From Streptomyces sp. ISL-100 (GTDB taxonomy: Bacteria; Actinomycetota; Actinomycetes; Streptomycetales; Streptomycetaceae), in NCBI RefSeq assembly GCF_018614615.1, contig NZ_JAGGOK010000043.1, positions 1 through 64,000 of the forward strand: 64,000 bases of DNA. The letters are read 5' to 3'. Position numbers and translations under genes: made by a program. Shown piece by piece: positions 32,617 through 40,754 of this stretch. Below the pieces are notes generated by a model. The model saw only the letters and a list, made by a program, of their open reading frames with translations, was not told the origin of the DNA and did not search any database. Numbering within the stretch: the first letter of the stretch is position 1; each line of letters starts with the position of its first letter.

Positions 32617-33972
32617 ATGGGACAGGACGATGTACGGGACGGTGCACAGGACGGTGCACAGGACGACGTACTGGCAACCATCGACCTGTTCGCCCGCGAC
32701 GCCGCGGTGCCCAAAGGCGGACCTCTCGTACGCGACCGGGTCGCGGGCGCTTCCCTGGGGCGCCCCCTGGGCTACGCCCTGCCCCCGGTCACCGACGGCG
32801 TCACGGCGGCGGGACGCGCGGCGCCACGCGACGTCCTGCTCTGCTTCCCTTTCGACCTCGAGGAGCTGCCGGGCGGCCGCGACTATCGGGAGGCGACCCT
32901 CACCGTCGTGCTCGACGACGGTCCGCACGCCGTGACCCTGTACCCGGCCCCCGGCAGCACCGCGGCCGACGGGGCGGAGGTCGCCGCGTTCGGGCTCGGC
33001 AAGGACCGGATCCAATGGGTCTTCCGGGCACCAGGACGAAGCGGTGCGCTGCGCCCCGACGGGCGCTGGGCGCAGGCAGTCGTCCGGCTCCCGGCGGCTG
33101 CGACCGGGCTGTCCGGCAGGCTGAGCCTGAGCGCGGTCACCGTACAGCCGGTGCTCGGCGGGGCGTTCCGGCGCCGGGAGGCGGAGACGCCGCACGAGAC
33201 GCCGTTCCGGCTCGCGGCCGACGACCTCTGGCCGGCCGCCGCACCGCTCGCCCACGAGCGGGCGGCGCTGCCCGGCGTCTGGGCGCTCGCCACCTACGAG
33301 GACGCCGACGCCTCGGAGGGCGGCGAGGAACTGCCGCCGGGACTGCGGCGTCTGTGTCTCGCCGTGGACATCGAGAAGTACAGTGCCCGCGACAACACCG
33401 ACATGATCCGTCTGCAGCGGATTCTGCTGGGGACGCTGCGCGCGGCATGCGCGCGGGCCGGCATCATCTGGGACAGGTGCGGCCGTCAGGCGCAGGGCGA
33501 CGGGTATCTGCTCGTGTTCGAGCCGGGCATCGACGAGACCCGGGTCGTGCCGGATCTCCTGGACGGCCTCGCCTCCGCGCTGGCCGAGGCCAATGCCGCA
33601 GCCCCGCACCCGCAGCGCGTCCGGATGCGGGCCTGCCTCCACCAGGGCATCGTCCACGAGGCGGACAGCGGATACGCGGGCTCCTCCGTGGTCGCCCTGT
33701 TCCGCGTCCTCGACTCCGACCCCGTGCGCCGCGCCCTCGCCGACGACCCCTCGACCCATCTGGTGGCCGCCTTCTCGGACGGGCTCTACCAGGACCTCGT
33801 CTCCCACGGCTACAGCGGCCTGACGGCCACCGGGTTCCGGCGCGCGGAGATCCACGTCGTGGCCAAGAGCTTCATCGGCGTGGCCTGGATTCGAGCCATG
33901 CCCGCACCAAGCCCGACGCCGCCGACGTATCCCGTTGGTACGACGAGCCGACCGACCCCGCCGTGCCAGTGA
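32617..33972 (+). CDS. Protein with a class III nucleotide-cyclase-like domain
   Basis: A 451-residue protein. The first 230 residues are an unassigned beta-rich domain. Residues about 245-425 match class III cyclase folds: metal Asp251 (CLAVDIEKYS) and Asp295 (QGDGYLLVFEP) are 44 residues apart, as in characterised adenylyl cyclases. The transition-state Arg is kept (Arg363), but the Asn four residues earlier appears to be Val359 (SSVVALFRVL), so activity or product may differ. Codon bias changes frame after about 33895, and the last 25 residues look non-coding (see next entry). Start at ATG 32617 after GGGGAGCC. Coupling with the Crp/Fnr gene suggests a cyclic-nucleotide circuit. Confidence 0.75.
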   Translation: MGQDDVRDGAQDGAQDDVLATIDLFARDAAVPKGGPLVRDRVAGASLGRPLGYALPPVTDGVTAAGRAAPRDVLLCFPFDLEELPGGRDYREATLTVVLDDGPHAVTLYPAPGSTAADGAEVAAFGLGKDRIQWVFRAPGRSGALRPDGRWAQAVVRLPAAATGLSGRLSLSAVTVQPVLGGAFRRREAETPHETPFRLAADDLWPAAAPLAHERAALPGVWALATYEDADASEGGEELPPGLRRLCLAVDIEKYSARDNTDMIRLQRILLGTLRAACARAGIIWDRCGRQAQGDGYLLVFEPGIDETRVVPDLLDGLASALAEANAAAPHPQRVRMRACLHQGIVHEADSGYAGSSVVALFRVLDSDPVRRALADDPSTHLVAAFSDGLYQDLVSHGYSGLTATGFRRAEIHVVAKSFIGVAWIRAMPAPSPTPPTYPVGTTSRPTPPCQ

Positions 33973-34076
33973 TCGTCCACGAGCTGGAGTACTACGAGGA
34001 GATCGCCCGGCGAGCCGAGACCGCCAACCCGCCAAGCCTCGCCGACGAGTTCACCTCATGGGGCCGCAATGGCTGA
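33879..34076 (+). pseudogene. Frameshifted C-terminal extension or lost small gene after the cyclase-like gene
   Basis: From about 33895 the -1 frame takes over the strong G/C third-position bias and encodes about 60 residues (HARTKPDAADVSRWYDEP, then VIVHELEYYEEIARRAE, ending FTSWGRNG). No ATG, GTG or TTG begins this frame nearby. One extra C after the ATG at 33898 would either fuse it to the cyclase or create a start MPRTKPDAADVS. A one-base deletion in this C-rich spot, or a recoding event, is the simplest reading. The end overlaps the convergent methyltransferase by 21 bases. Confidence 0.55.
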
Positions 34077-34940
34077 GGCCCGCCGCGACAGACCGGCGGT
34101 GACGAGCCAGGCGGCCGATTCGTAGAGCACGCCGCTCGGCGTCTCGTGGGCGTCCAGGCTCGCGCGCAGATCCGTCAGGGCGCGGCGGCGGCCGCTGTCG
34201 TCAAGGCCGTCGAGCATCCAGCCGAGGAGTCCGGAGACGAACGGGTACGCGCGGCCGGCGTCCGGCCCGAAGTGCATGGGGGCGGACAGGTCCTCGAAGC
34301 GCGGCTCGGTGAAGGCCGCCGCGGTGAGCCGGGCCCGTACTTCGTCCGGGTCGGCCATGGAGAACGGACCCGGCGTACCGGGCGCAGGTACGGGCAGGGG
34401 CCGGCCCGCGGCCATGGCCGTGGCGAAGGCCCGGAACCATGCGTTGCGGGACGGCGCCTGCCACACCAGCAGCACCAGGCGGCCACCGGGGCGCAAAGCC
34501 CGCGCGATGTTGCGGAACGCCCTCACTGGTTCGGCGAAGAACATCGATCCGCTGCGACTGATCGCCACATCGAACTCCCCGTCGGGGAACGGATATGTCT
34601 GGGCATCGGCCTGCTCGAAGCGGACGTTGCCCAGCCCTTCCCCGGCGGCCTTCCGCCGTGCCACTCGCAGCATCTCGCCCGACAGATCGACGCCGAGCAC
34701 CGATCCGTCGACCGCCAGGTGTGCGGCAGCACGGGCCGATTCGCCGGTTCCACAGCCGATGTCGAGCACCCGCTCACCGGCGCCGATGGCGGCGGCCGCA
34801 AGGAAACGTGGTTGGTAGGCGCCGACCGCCCGGTCGAACTGATCGGCGTGTGCGGCCCAGTAAGCCCCCTGCTCGCCGTCCCAGGCGCGCGCCTGCTCGG
34901 CGTTCGACGGATCGGCCGGCAAAGTAGTGCCGCTCACCAT
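34056..34940 (-). CDS. Class I SAM-dependent methyltransferase
   Basis: A 294-residue protein with a Rossmann methyltransferase domain: motif I VLDIGCGTGES, acidic motif II VLGVDLSGEM, FEQADAQTYPF and a post-motif LRPGGRLVLLVW. It resembles the UbiE/ArsM-like small-molecule methyltransferases of Methyltransf_11/25 type. The C-terminal 90 residues likely bind the substrate, which I cannot identify. ATG at 34940 has AGGTGG close upstream; a GTG at 34946 is an alternative. It converges on the cyclase locus and is probably not part of that system. Confidence 0.87.
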   Translation of the reverse strand: MVSGTTLPADPSNAEQARAWDGEQGAYWAAHADQFDRAVGAYQPRFLAAAAIGAGERVLDIGCGTGESARAAAHLAVDGSVLGVDLSGEMLRVARRKAAGEGLGNVRFEQADAQTYPFPDGEFDVAISRSGSMFFAEPVRAFRNIARALRPGGRLVLLVWQAPSRNAWFRAFATAMAAGRPLPVPAPGTPGPFSMADPDEVRARLTAAAFTEPRFEDLSAPMHFGPDAGRAYPFVSGLLGWMLDGLDDSGRRRALTDLRASLDAHETPSGVLYESAAWLVTAGLSRRASAIAAP

Positions 34941-35193
34941 GACCACCTGCTTGTCTGCCCAAGGAACTATTTTCTCCCGGTTTACGTCTGGGGGCCACGC
35001 TCGCCAGACCGCACAATGGTGGCCGAAGGCAACCGGGACGTGACGCCACCGCTGAATCAGGACGCGCCGGCGGAAACGGTCCGGCGAGCGGGCTGGAGCC
35101 AGGCCGACGGCTCACCCCGGCTTTATGAACCGGAGGGGCACAATCGAGGCAGGGGGACGGCGACAGCGCTCCGCCCGGAGGGTGATGATTGAC

Positions 35194-36117
35194 ATGCCTG
35201 GGACCCGGTCTCGTTCCCGCTATGTGCCGGATCGGGGGCTCACCACACGCATGGTGACGACGATGTTCCTGATCGGGCTGCTGTACGTCGTCTTCATCGG
35301 CGTCCTGCTGGCCGTCCTGCGGGGGTCGTGGCCCGTCATCCTGCTGATCGCGGGTGGTCTGTTCATCGCGCAGTTCTGGTTCAGCGACCGGATCGCGGCC
35401 TTCAGCATGGGTGCCCGCGAGGTCACCCCCGAGCAGGCGCCCGAATTGCACGGCGCCATTGACCGCATCTGCGCCCTCGCCGACATGCCCAAGCCCCGCG
35501 TGGCGATCGCCGACAGCGACGTACCGAACGCCTTCGCCACCGGCCGCAGCCAGAACACCGCCCTGGTCTGCGCCACTACCGGCCTGCTACGTCGCCTGGA
35601 GCCGGAGGAACTGGAGGGCGTACTCGCGCACGAGCTGTCGCATGTCGCCCATCGTGATGTCGCGGTGATGACCATCGCGTCGTTCCTCGGTGTCCTCGCG
35701 GGCGTGATGACCCGGGTCGCGCTCTGGGGCGGCTTCGGCCGGGCGGGACACGGCCGCGACGGAAACGGCGCCGCCCTTGCGATACTCCTGATACCCCTGG
35801 TCAGCGCCGTCGTCTACGCGATCAGTTTCCTGCTCACCCGGCTGCTCTCCCGCTACCGTGAGCTGTCCGCCGACCGCGCCGCCGCGCTGCTGACCGGCCG
35901 CCCCTCGGCGCTCGCCGCCGCGCTCACCAAGGTGACCGGCCAGATGGCGAGCATCCCGACGCGGGACCTGCGGAAGGCGGAGCCGTTCAACGCCTTCTGG
36001 TTCGCACCCGCGTTCTCCTCCGGGCAGAGCCTGAGCAGGCTCTTCTCCTCGCACCCGACGCTGGAGCAGCGCCTGGAGCAGCTCGGCAGGATCGCGATGC
36101 AGCTGGGCCGCCCGTAA
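35194..36117 (+). CDS. htpX: M48 family metalloprotease HtpX
   Basis: A 307-residue membrane protease. Two N-terminal membrane helices (about 21-62) precede the catalytic domain with HELSH at 146-150 and the third zinc ligand Glu in YRELSADRAA. Another hydrophobic pair lies near 165-215. It degrades damaged membrane proteins. ATG at 35194 is chosen because GGAGGG sits 11 bases upstream, while the ATG at 35185 is too near. It is followed by pspAB after 58 bases, an arrangement known in actinobacteria that ties it to envelope stress. Confidence 0.9.
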   Translation: MPGTRSRSRYVPDRGLTTRMVTTMFLIGLLYVVFIGVLLAVLRGSWPVILLIAGGLFIAQFWFSDRIAAFSMGAREVTPEQAPELHGAIDRICALADMPKPRVAIADSDVPNAFATGRSQNTALVCATTGLLRRLEPEELEGVLAHELSHVAHRDVAVMTIASFLGVLAGVMTRVALWGGFGRAGHGRDGNGAALAILLIPLVSAVVYAISFLLTRLLSRYRELSADRAAALLTGRPSALAAALTKVTGQMASIPTRDLRKAEPFNAFWFAPAFSSGQSLSRLFSSHPTLEQRLEQLGRIAMQLGRP

Positions 36118-36175
36118 CGCCGCCGGCAACACCGCTCGTAACGCAGGCCCGTAACCCTGAAGAGAGGATCTTCCT

Positions 36176-36775
36176 GTGGGACTCCTCGACACCATCCTCG
36201 GCCGCAGCAAGCCCGTACGCCCCGACCTCGACCAGCTCTTCGGCCTGCCCGCCGCCGCGATCACCCTTCAGGCGGCTGCCGGTTTCACCCCGACCGGCGT
36301 CGGCTCGGTGTGCTTCGCCAGCGTGGAGGGCGGCGCCTTCGCCGCGCTCCAGGAGGACGTGCGGGAGCTGCTCGACGCCGATACGGGCCGCGGCGGCGTA
36401 CCGGTCGAGTTCAGCCAGGACGCGTACGGCTACACCTGGCTGCTCGTCCGCCACCCCGCCGATGACACGGCCTCACTGGTCAACGACCTGCACGCGGTCA
36501 ACACCCTCCTCCAGGACGCCGGATTCGGCCCGCAGCTGCTCTGCTCGCTGATCGGCTTCCGGGAAGCGGCCGGGGACCGCGCCCTCGCGCTCATCTACCT
36601 CTACAAGCGCGGCACCTTCTACCCCTTCGCGCCGCTGCCCGGGAGGACCGAGAAGCGCGACAACGCCCTGGAACTCCAGGTCAGGGCGCTGCTCGCGGAC
36701 GACCTGCGGGTCGAGCCGGACCTGGCCCGCTGGTTCCCGGTGTGGGGCGCGCCGGGGCTCGCAGGGGCGAACTGA
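36176..36775 (+). CDS. pspAB: PspA-associated protein PspAB
   Basis: A 199-residue soluble protein starting MGLLDTILGRSKPVRPDLDQ, the characteristic PspAB beginning, with the conserved core ITLQAAAGFTPTGVGSVCFA, SQDAYGYTWLLVRH and YKRGTFYPFAP. It belongs to the phage-shock/envelope-stress network with HtpX; its biochemical role is not known. GTG start with AGAGG nine bases upstream. It ends convergently with the Lrp-type regulator, 33 bases apart. Confidence 0.88.
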   Translation: MGLLDTILGRSKPVRPDLDQLFGLPAAAITLQAAAGFTPTGVGSVCFASVEGGAFAALQEDVRELLDADTGRGGVPVEFSQDAYGYTWLLVRHPADDTASLVNDLHAVNTLLQDAGFGPQLLCSLIGFREAAGDRALALIYLYKRGTFYPFAPLPGRTEKRDNALELQVRALLADDLRVEPDLARWFPVWGAPGLAGAN

Positions 36776-36808
36776 CCAGCCCACGCGTCCTTGGAGTCCC
36801 AGGCAGGC

Positions 36809-37294
36809 TCAGGCCGGCCAGGGGGAGGGCCGTGGCGGTGCGGGGCGGGGATAGATCCGGGACTGCTTGACGCTGCCGAAGGCGAAGCTGGACTGGATCG
36901 AGGCGATGCCGGGGATGGCGTGGATCCGGTCGCGGACGAGGCGCTCGTACGCTTCGAGGCTCTCGGTGACGATGCGGAGCAGATAGTCGCTGTCACCGGT
37001 CATGAGGTAGCAGTCCTGGATGTGCTCGATCCGGCCGACGTGCTCCTCGAAGGTGCTGACCATGTCGGACGTGTGCCGTTCGAGGCGGATGTTCACGAAG
37101 ACGGTGATCGGAAGGCCGAACGTCAGCTGGTCCACTATCGCGGTGTAGCCCCGGATGAGACCTGCCTCCTCAAGCCGCCGGACCCGGCGCAGGCACGGCG
37201 ACGGCGACAGCCGGACGCGGTCGGCCAGCTCCTGGTTGGAGAGCCGCCCGTCGGCCTGCAATTCGCGGATGATCTGTAGGTCTACGGCGTCCAT
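36809..37294 (-). CDS. Lrp/AsnC family regulator
   Basis: A 161-residue protein. HTH at residues 1-55 (DLQIIRELQADGRLSNQELA and LSPSPCLRRVRRLEEAGLI) and a RAM ligand-binding domain (GDSDYLLRIVTESLEAYERL). AAGGAG precedes the ATG at 37294. It is transcribed away from an EamA-type exporter and an aromatic aminotransferase and very probably controls them in response to an amino acid. The C-terminal tail is Pro-rich. Confidence 0.9.
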   Translation of the reverse strand: MDAVDLQIIRELQADGRLSNQELADRVRLSPSPCLRRVRRLEEAGLIRGYTAIVDQLTFGLPITVFVNIRLERHTSDMVSTFEEHVGRIEHIQDCYLMTGDSDYLLRIVTESLEAYERLVRDRIHAIPGIASIQSSFAFGSVKQSRIYPRPAPPRPSPWPA

Positions 37295-37453
37295 CGGGCA
37301 CTCCTTGGCAGATTCTGCCCCCAGGCTAGGAATCCGGGGTGGAAATAGCAATCGGCTGCCCCGCCTCCTGCCATAGCGTTGCGGACGGCCTGACAGACCC
37401 GGCCGAGGCCGGTTGCGCCGCGCCGCCCACCATGCCCCGCCGGAGGAACCCCT

Positions 37454-38431
37454 TTGAGTACGACCGAGCTCGCACCCGCGGCTCTACCCGCCCCCGCGAG
37501 CCCGAAGCGCGGCACGCGTCGCCCGGGCGAGGTCGCGGGGATGGTGGCCCTGCTGCTGACGGTGGCGATCTGGGCCGGGTTCGCGCTCAGCGCGCGGGCC
37601 CTCAGTACGTCGACGCTCGAACCGGCGGATGCCGCGCTGCTCCGGTTCGGCGTGCCCCTGATAGTCCTGGCGCCGGCGCTGTGGCGCCGCCGCAGGCGTT
37701 TCGCCGCCGTCGGCCGATGGACGGCGCTCAAGATCGTCGGCGGCGCCGGGGTGCCGTTCTTCCTGGCCGCGATGTACGGCGGCTCGCTGACCTCGACGGC
37801 CTTCGTGGGGGCGATCGTGCCCGGCATGGTCCCGCTCTTCGTATCCGTACTCATGATGGCGACCGGGCGCGGCGTCCCGAAGCGGATGAAGCGGACGCAG
37901 GCGGCTGGGCTCTGCCTGATCGCCATGGGCGTCGTCGCCCTCGTCTCGCCGTACGTCGTCGCGGTCGACGCGGACGTCCTGTTCGGGTCCGGGATGCTGC
38001 TCCTCGCAAGCGGTCTGTGGGCGCTCTACACCGTCGGGCTGCGCGAGGTGGACCTCGACCCCATCGGGTCGATCGGGCTGCTGTGCGCGCCCTCGTTCGT
38101 GGTGGTGGCCCTGCTCGCCCTGACCGGCGTACTCCCCACCAACCTCGCCGCAGCGACCTGGCCCGACCTCACGTTCTTCGTGCTGATGCAGGGCGTGGGC
38201 GTCGGGCTCTGCGCCGGCTTGCTGTACGCCTTCGCCATCCGGCGGTTGGGCGCCGAGCGCAGCGCCGTCGTCGGCAGCCTCAGCCCGGTCGTCGCGACGC
38301 TGCTGGCCATCCCCCTTCTGGACGAGCCGCTGACGGTGGCTGTGCTCGTCGGCGTACCACTCATCACCCTCGGCGTCGTCCTCGCCAATACCCGTACTCG
38401 TCATCGTCCCAAGGTGCTCCCCAATGCTTGA
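37454..38431 (+). CDS. EamA/DMT family transporter
   Basis: A 325-residue membrane protein with ten predicted helices in two EamA repeats (about 30-165 and 175-315), typical of amino acid or metabolite exporters. TTG start with GGAGG eight bases upstream. The last eight bases overlap the aminotransferase start. The divergent Lrp regulator and the downstream aminotransferase suggest export of an amino acid or a derived keto acid. Confidence 0.88.
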   Translation: MSTTELAPAALPAPASPKRGTRRPGEVAGMVALLLTVAIWAGFALSARALSTSTLEPADAALLRFGVPLIVLAPALWRRRRRFAAVGRWTALKIVGGAGVPFFLAAMYGGSLTSTAFVGAIVPGMVPLFVSVLMMATGRGVPKRMKRTQAAGLCLIAMGVVALVSPYVVAVDADVLFGSGMLLLASGLWALYTVGLREVDLDPIGSIGLLCAPSFVVVALLALTGVLPTNLAAATWPDLTFFVLMQGVGVGLCAGLLYAFAIRRLGAERSAVVGSLSPVVATLLAIPLLDEPLTVAVLVGVPLITLGVVLANTRTRHRPKVLPNA

Positions 38432-39647
38432 GCTGCTCAGCCCTCCGCCCACCGACCCGCTGTTCGCCCTGGTCGCCGAACTCGGCGCCGTCGTCCGCCC
38501 CGAGCGGCTGGACCTCCTGGTCGGCGTCTACCGGGACCAGACCGGGACCACCCCGGTGATGGCCGCGGTCCGCGAGGCCGAACTGAGGCTGGCGGAGCGG
38601 GGCGAATCCAAGGAGTACCGGGGCCTGTCGGGCAACCAGGCGTTCAACCGGGCGATGACTTCCACCGTGCTGGGCACCGAGGACCTGATATCCCGGGCGA
38701 CGGCGATACAGACCGTCGCCGGTACCGGGGCGCTGAACCTGCTCGCCGAGTTCGTCCACCGGACCGCTCCCGGCGCGACCGTCTGGATCAGCGATCCGTC
38801 GTACGTCAACCACCGCCCGATCCTGGAATCCGCCGGCCTGACCGTACGCACGTACCGCTACCTCGACGCCGAGGGCCGGCCGGACCAGGCCGGCCTGCTG
38901 CGCGACCTGGGCCAGGCCCGGCGCAACGACGTCGTCCTGATCCAGGGCTGCTGCCACAACCCCACCGGCGTCGACCTGTCCGCCGAAGCGTGGGACACGC
39001 TGGCCGAGCTCGCCGCCCACCACGGCTGGGTGCCCTTCGTCGACCTCGCGTACCACGGACTCGGCGACGGTCTGGAGGCGGACCTGCTGCCCACCCGGAC
39101 GATGGCCTCGCGGGTCGAGGAGATGCTCATCGCCGTGAGCTGCTCGAAGAACTTCGGCCTCTACAGCGAACGGACCGGCTGCGCGATCGTCCTCGGCCCT
39201 TCGCAGCAGGCGCTGCGTCATGTGGAGTCGACCCTGCAGAACGTCGCCCGGGTGCTCTACTCGATGCCGCCCGAGCACGGCGCCGCGATCGTCACGACCA
39301 TCCTGGACGACCCGGGCCTGTACGCCACCTGGCGAACCGAACTCGACGCCATGCGTACCCGCATCAATGCCAATCGGTCCGACCTCGTCGCGCACCTCGA
39401 CTCCCTCGGGTGCGACCGGCCGGCGGGGATCCTCGCGCAGCAGAAGGGCATGTTCTCGATGCTGCCGCTGACCGCGGACCAAATGCTGCGCCTGCGCGAG
39501 CAGTTCGCGGTCTACGGCACGGGATCGGGCCGTATCAACATCGCCGGCGTATCCGCCCACCGCATCCCGTACCTCGCGAACAGCATCGCCACAGTCCTGG
39601 ACACGCCCACTCGCCCCACCCCGGACCCGCACCTCGCGCACCACTAG
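38424..39647 (+). CDS. Aromatic amino acid/aspartate aminotransferase (TyrB-like)
   Basis: A 407-residue class I PLP aminotransferase of the AspC/TyrB type. Visible are the entry motif YRDQTGTTPVMAAVREAE, YRGLSGNQAFNRAM, the cofactor region HNPTGVDL and VDLAYHGLGDGLE, and the PLP lysine in SCSKNFGLYSERTG; the substrate Arg is in GRINIAGVS. It would interconvert aromatic amino acids or aspartate and their keto acids. Overlaps the exporter gene, forming a two-gene operon under the Lrp-type regulator. Confidence 0.9.
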   Translation: MLELLSPPPTDPLFALVAELGAVVRPERLDLLVGVYRDQTGTTPVMAAVREAELRLAERGESKEYRGLSGNQAFNRAMTSTVLGTEDLISRATAIQTVAGTGALNLLAEFVHRTAPGATVWISDPSYVNHRPILESAGLTVRTYRYLDAEGRPDQAGLLRDLGQARRNDVVLIQGCCHNPTGVDLSAEAWDTLAELAAHHGWVPFVDLAYHGLGDGLEADLLPTRTMASRVEEMLIAVSCSKNFGLYSERTGCAIVLGPSQQALRHVESTLQNVARVLYSMPPEHGAAIVTTILDDPGLYATWRTELDAMRTRINANRSDLVAHLDSLGCDRPAGILAQQKGMFSMLPLTADQMLRLREQFAVYGTGSGRINIAGVSAHRIPYLANSIATVLDTPTRPTPDPHLAHH

Positions 39648-39696
39648 GTTCTTCGGAGGGTGCCACCCGGCACCGGCCTCGATTCCAGGAGCGCAC

Positions 39697-40248
39697 ATGA
39701 TCTTCGACCCCGCTCAGAAGCACCCGTATCCCGACGCCCTTCGACTGGACGAAGCACCTGCGCCGCACGCCCTGCTCGCGCCGGTGACCGGGTTCCTGGG
39801 CACCTGGGTCGGCCGGGGCCGAGGCACGTACCCGACGCTCGCAGAGGAGTTCGCGTACGCGCAGGAGGTCACCTTCAGTCATGACGGGCGGCCCTTTCTC
39901 CGCTACGAGGCGCGCGCCTGGCTGCTCGACGCGGATGGCACCCCGCTGCGGCCGTCGGCCCGGGAGAGCGGCTGGTGGCGGCTGCAGCCCGACGGGCGCG
40001 TGGAGGCATTGATCACCCAGCCCACCGGCATCGCGGAGATCTCGGTCGGCCGTGCGGCCGACGGCGCGGTCGACCTCACCACCCATCAGGTGGCTCTCGC
40101 TCCCACCGCCAAGGAGGTCAACGCCACCCGCCGCCGCTACACCCTGACGGACGAGGACACGCTCAACTTCGTCCACGACCTCGCGGCCGTCGGTCAGCCA
40201 CTGCAACACCACCTGTCGGCACAGCTTCGTCGCGGGAGCGGAAACTAG
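39697..40248 (+). CDS. Nitrobindin-like heme-binding beta-barrel protein
   Basis: A 183-residue protein of the FABP-like/nitrobindin family. The signature GTWVGRGRGTYPT lies near residue 35, followed by the strand series VTFSHDGRPFLRYEARAW and ESGWWRLQPDG. The proximal heme His is near the C-terminus in LQHHLSAQL. These proteins bind ferric heme and may scavenge NO or peroxynitrite. It follows the aminotransferase by 49 bases and could be in the same transcript. Confidence 0.83.
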   Translation: MIFDPAQKHPYPDALRLDEAPAPHALLAPVTGFLGTWVGRGRGTYPTLAEEFAYAQEVTFSHDGRPFLRYEARAWLLDADGTPLRPSARESGWWRLQPDGRVEALITQPTGIAEISVGRAADGAVDLTTHQVALAPTAKEVNATRRRYTLTDEDTLNFVHDLAAVGQPLQHHLSAQLRRGSGN

Positions 40249-40404
40249 GCCGCCCGTCCTTCGGCGCATGCGGTCAGCGGCCGGCCAAGCCAACGGCATT
40301 TCCGGGACTGGAATATCGGATATGGCGCGTGCAACCATACGGTTGTCACGTATGTCTTCATGAGTGACAACACTGTCCCCGTACCAGGAGAACTGGGGGA
40401 CGCC

Positions 40405-40560
40405 ATGCAAAACCGTCAGCGCCTCGCGGCACTCGCCGCCGGCATACTTCTCACCGCCGGGGTCGGCGCCACGACTCCCGCCGTCGCTGCGCCCCGGTCC
40501 GGGGCATCGCAGCAGGCTCCCGCAATCGCACGAGCACGGGCGGCTCGTCGTACGCGATGA
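40405..40560 (+). pseudogene. Secretion-signal fragment, probably a decayed exported-protein gene
   Basis: A 51-residue frame starts with a clear signal peptide (MQNRQRLAALAAGILLTAGV, with AVAA then PRSG as cleavage region) but runs into an Arg/Ala-rich end and a stop after about 20 mature residues. A neighbouring frame continues to 40687. This looks like the start of a secreted protein whose body has been lost or frameshifted. GGGGGACGCC precedes the ATG. A functional short secreted peptide cannot be excluded. Confidence 0.45.
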
Positions 40561-40754
40561 CCTGCACGGCTTTCATGGCGCTCCCTGCGACTGGCGGGTG
40601 ACTGGTGCGCCGATTACACAGTCAGCCGCTCGCAGGCCGATGTCTCAGAAGCGGTCCGGGGATGTCTCAATGTGGTACACGCCATAGGCGTGGCGTCATT
40701 GAGCTGTTCCAATCACTCCACCGAGGGACGGCGCGCGTGATACGGAAGTGTTGA

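Noticed and set aside
32617..33972. Assignment of the cyclase-like protein as a Pycsar defence cyclase
   Set aside because: No adjacent TIR or membrane effector with a cyclic-nucleotide domain was found; the neighbour is a DNA-binding Crp/Fnr protein, and the transition-state Asn is missing.
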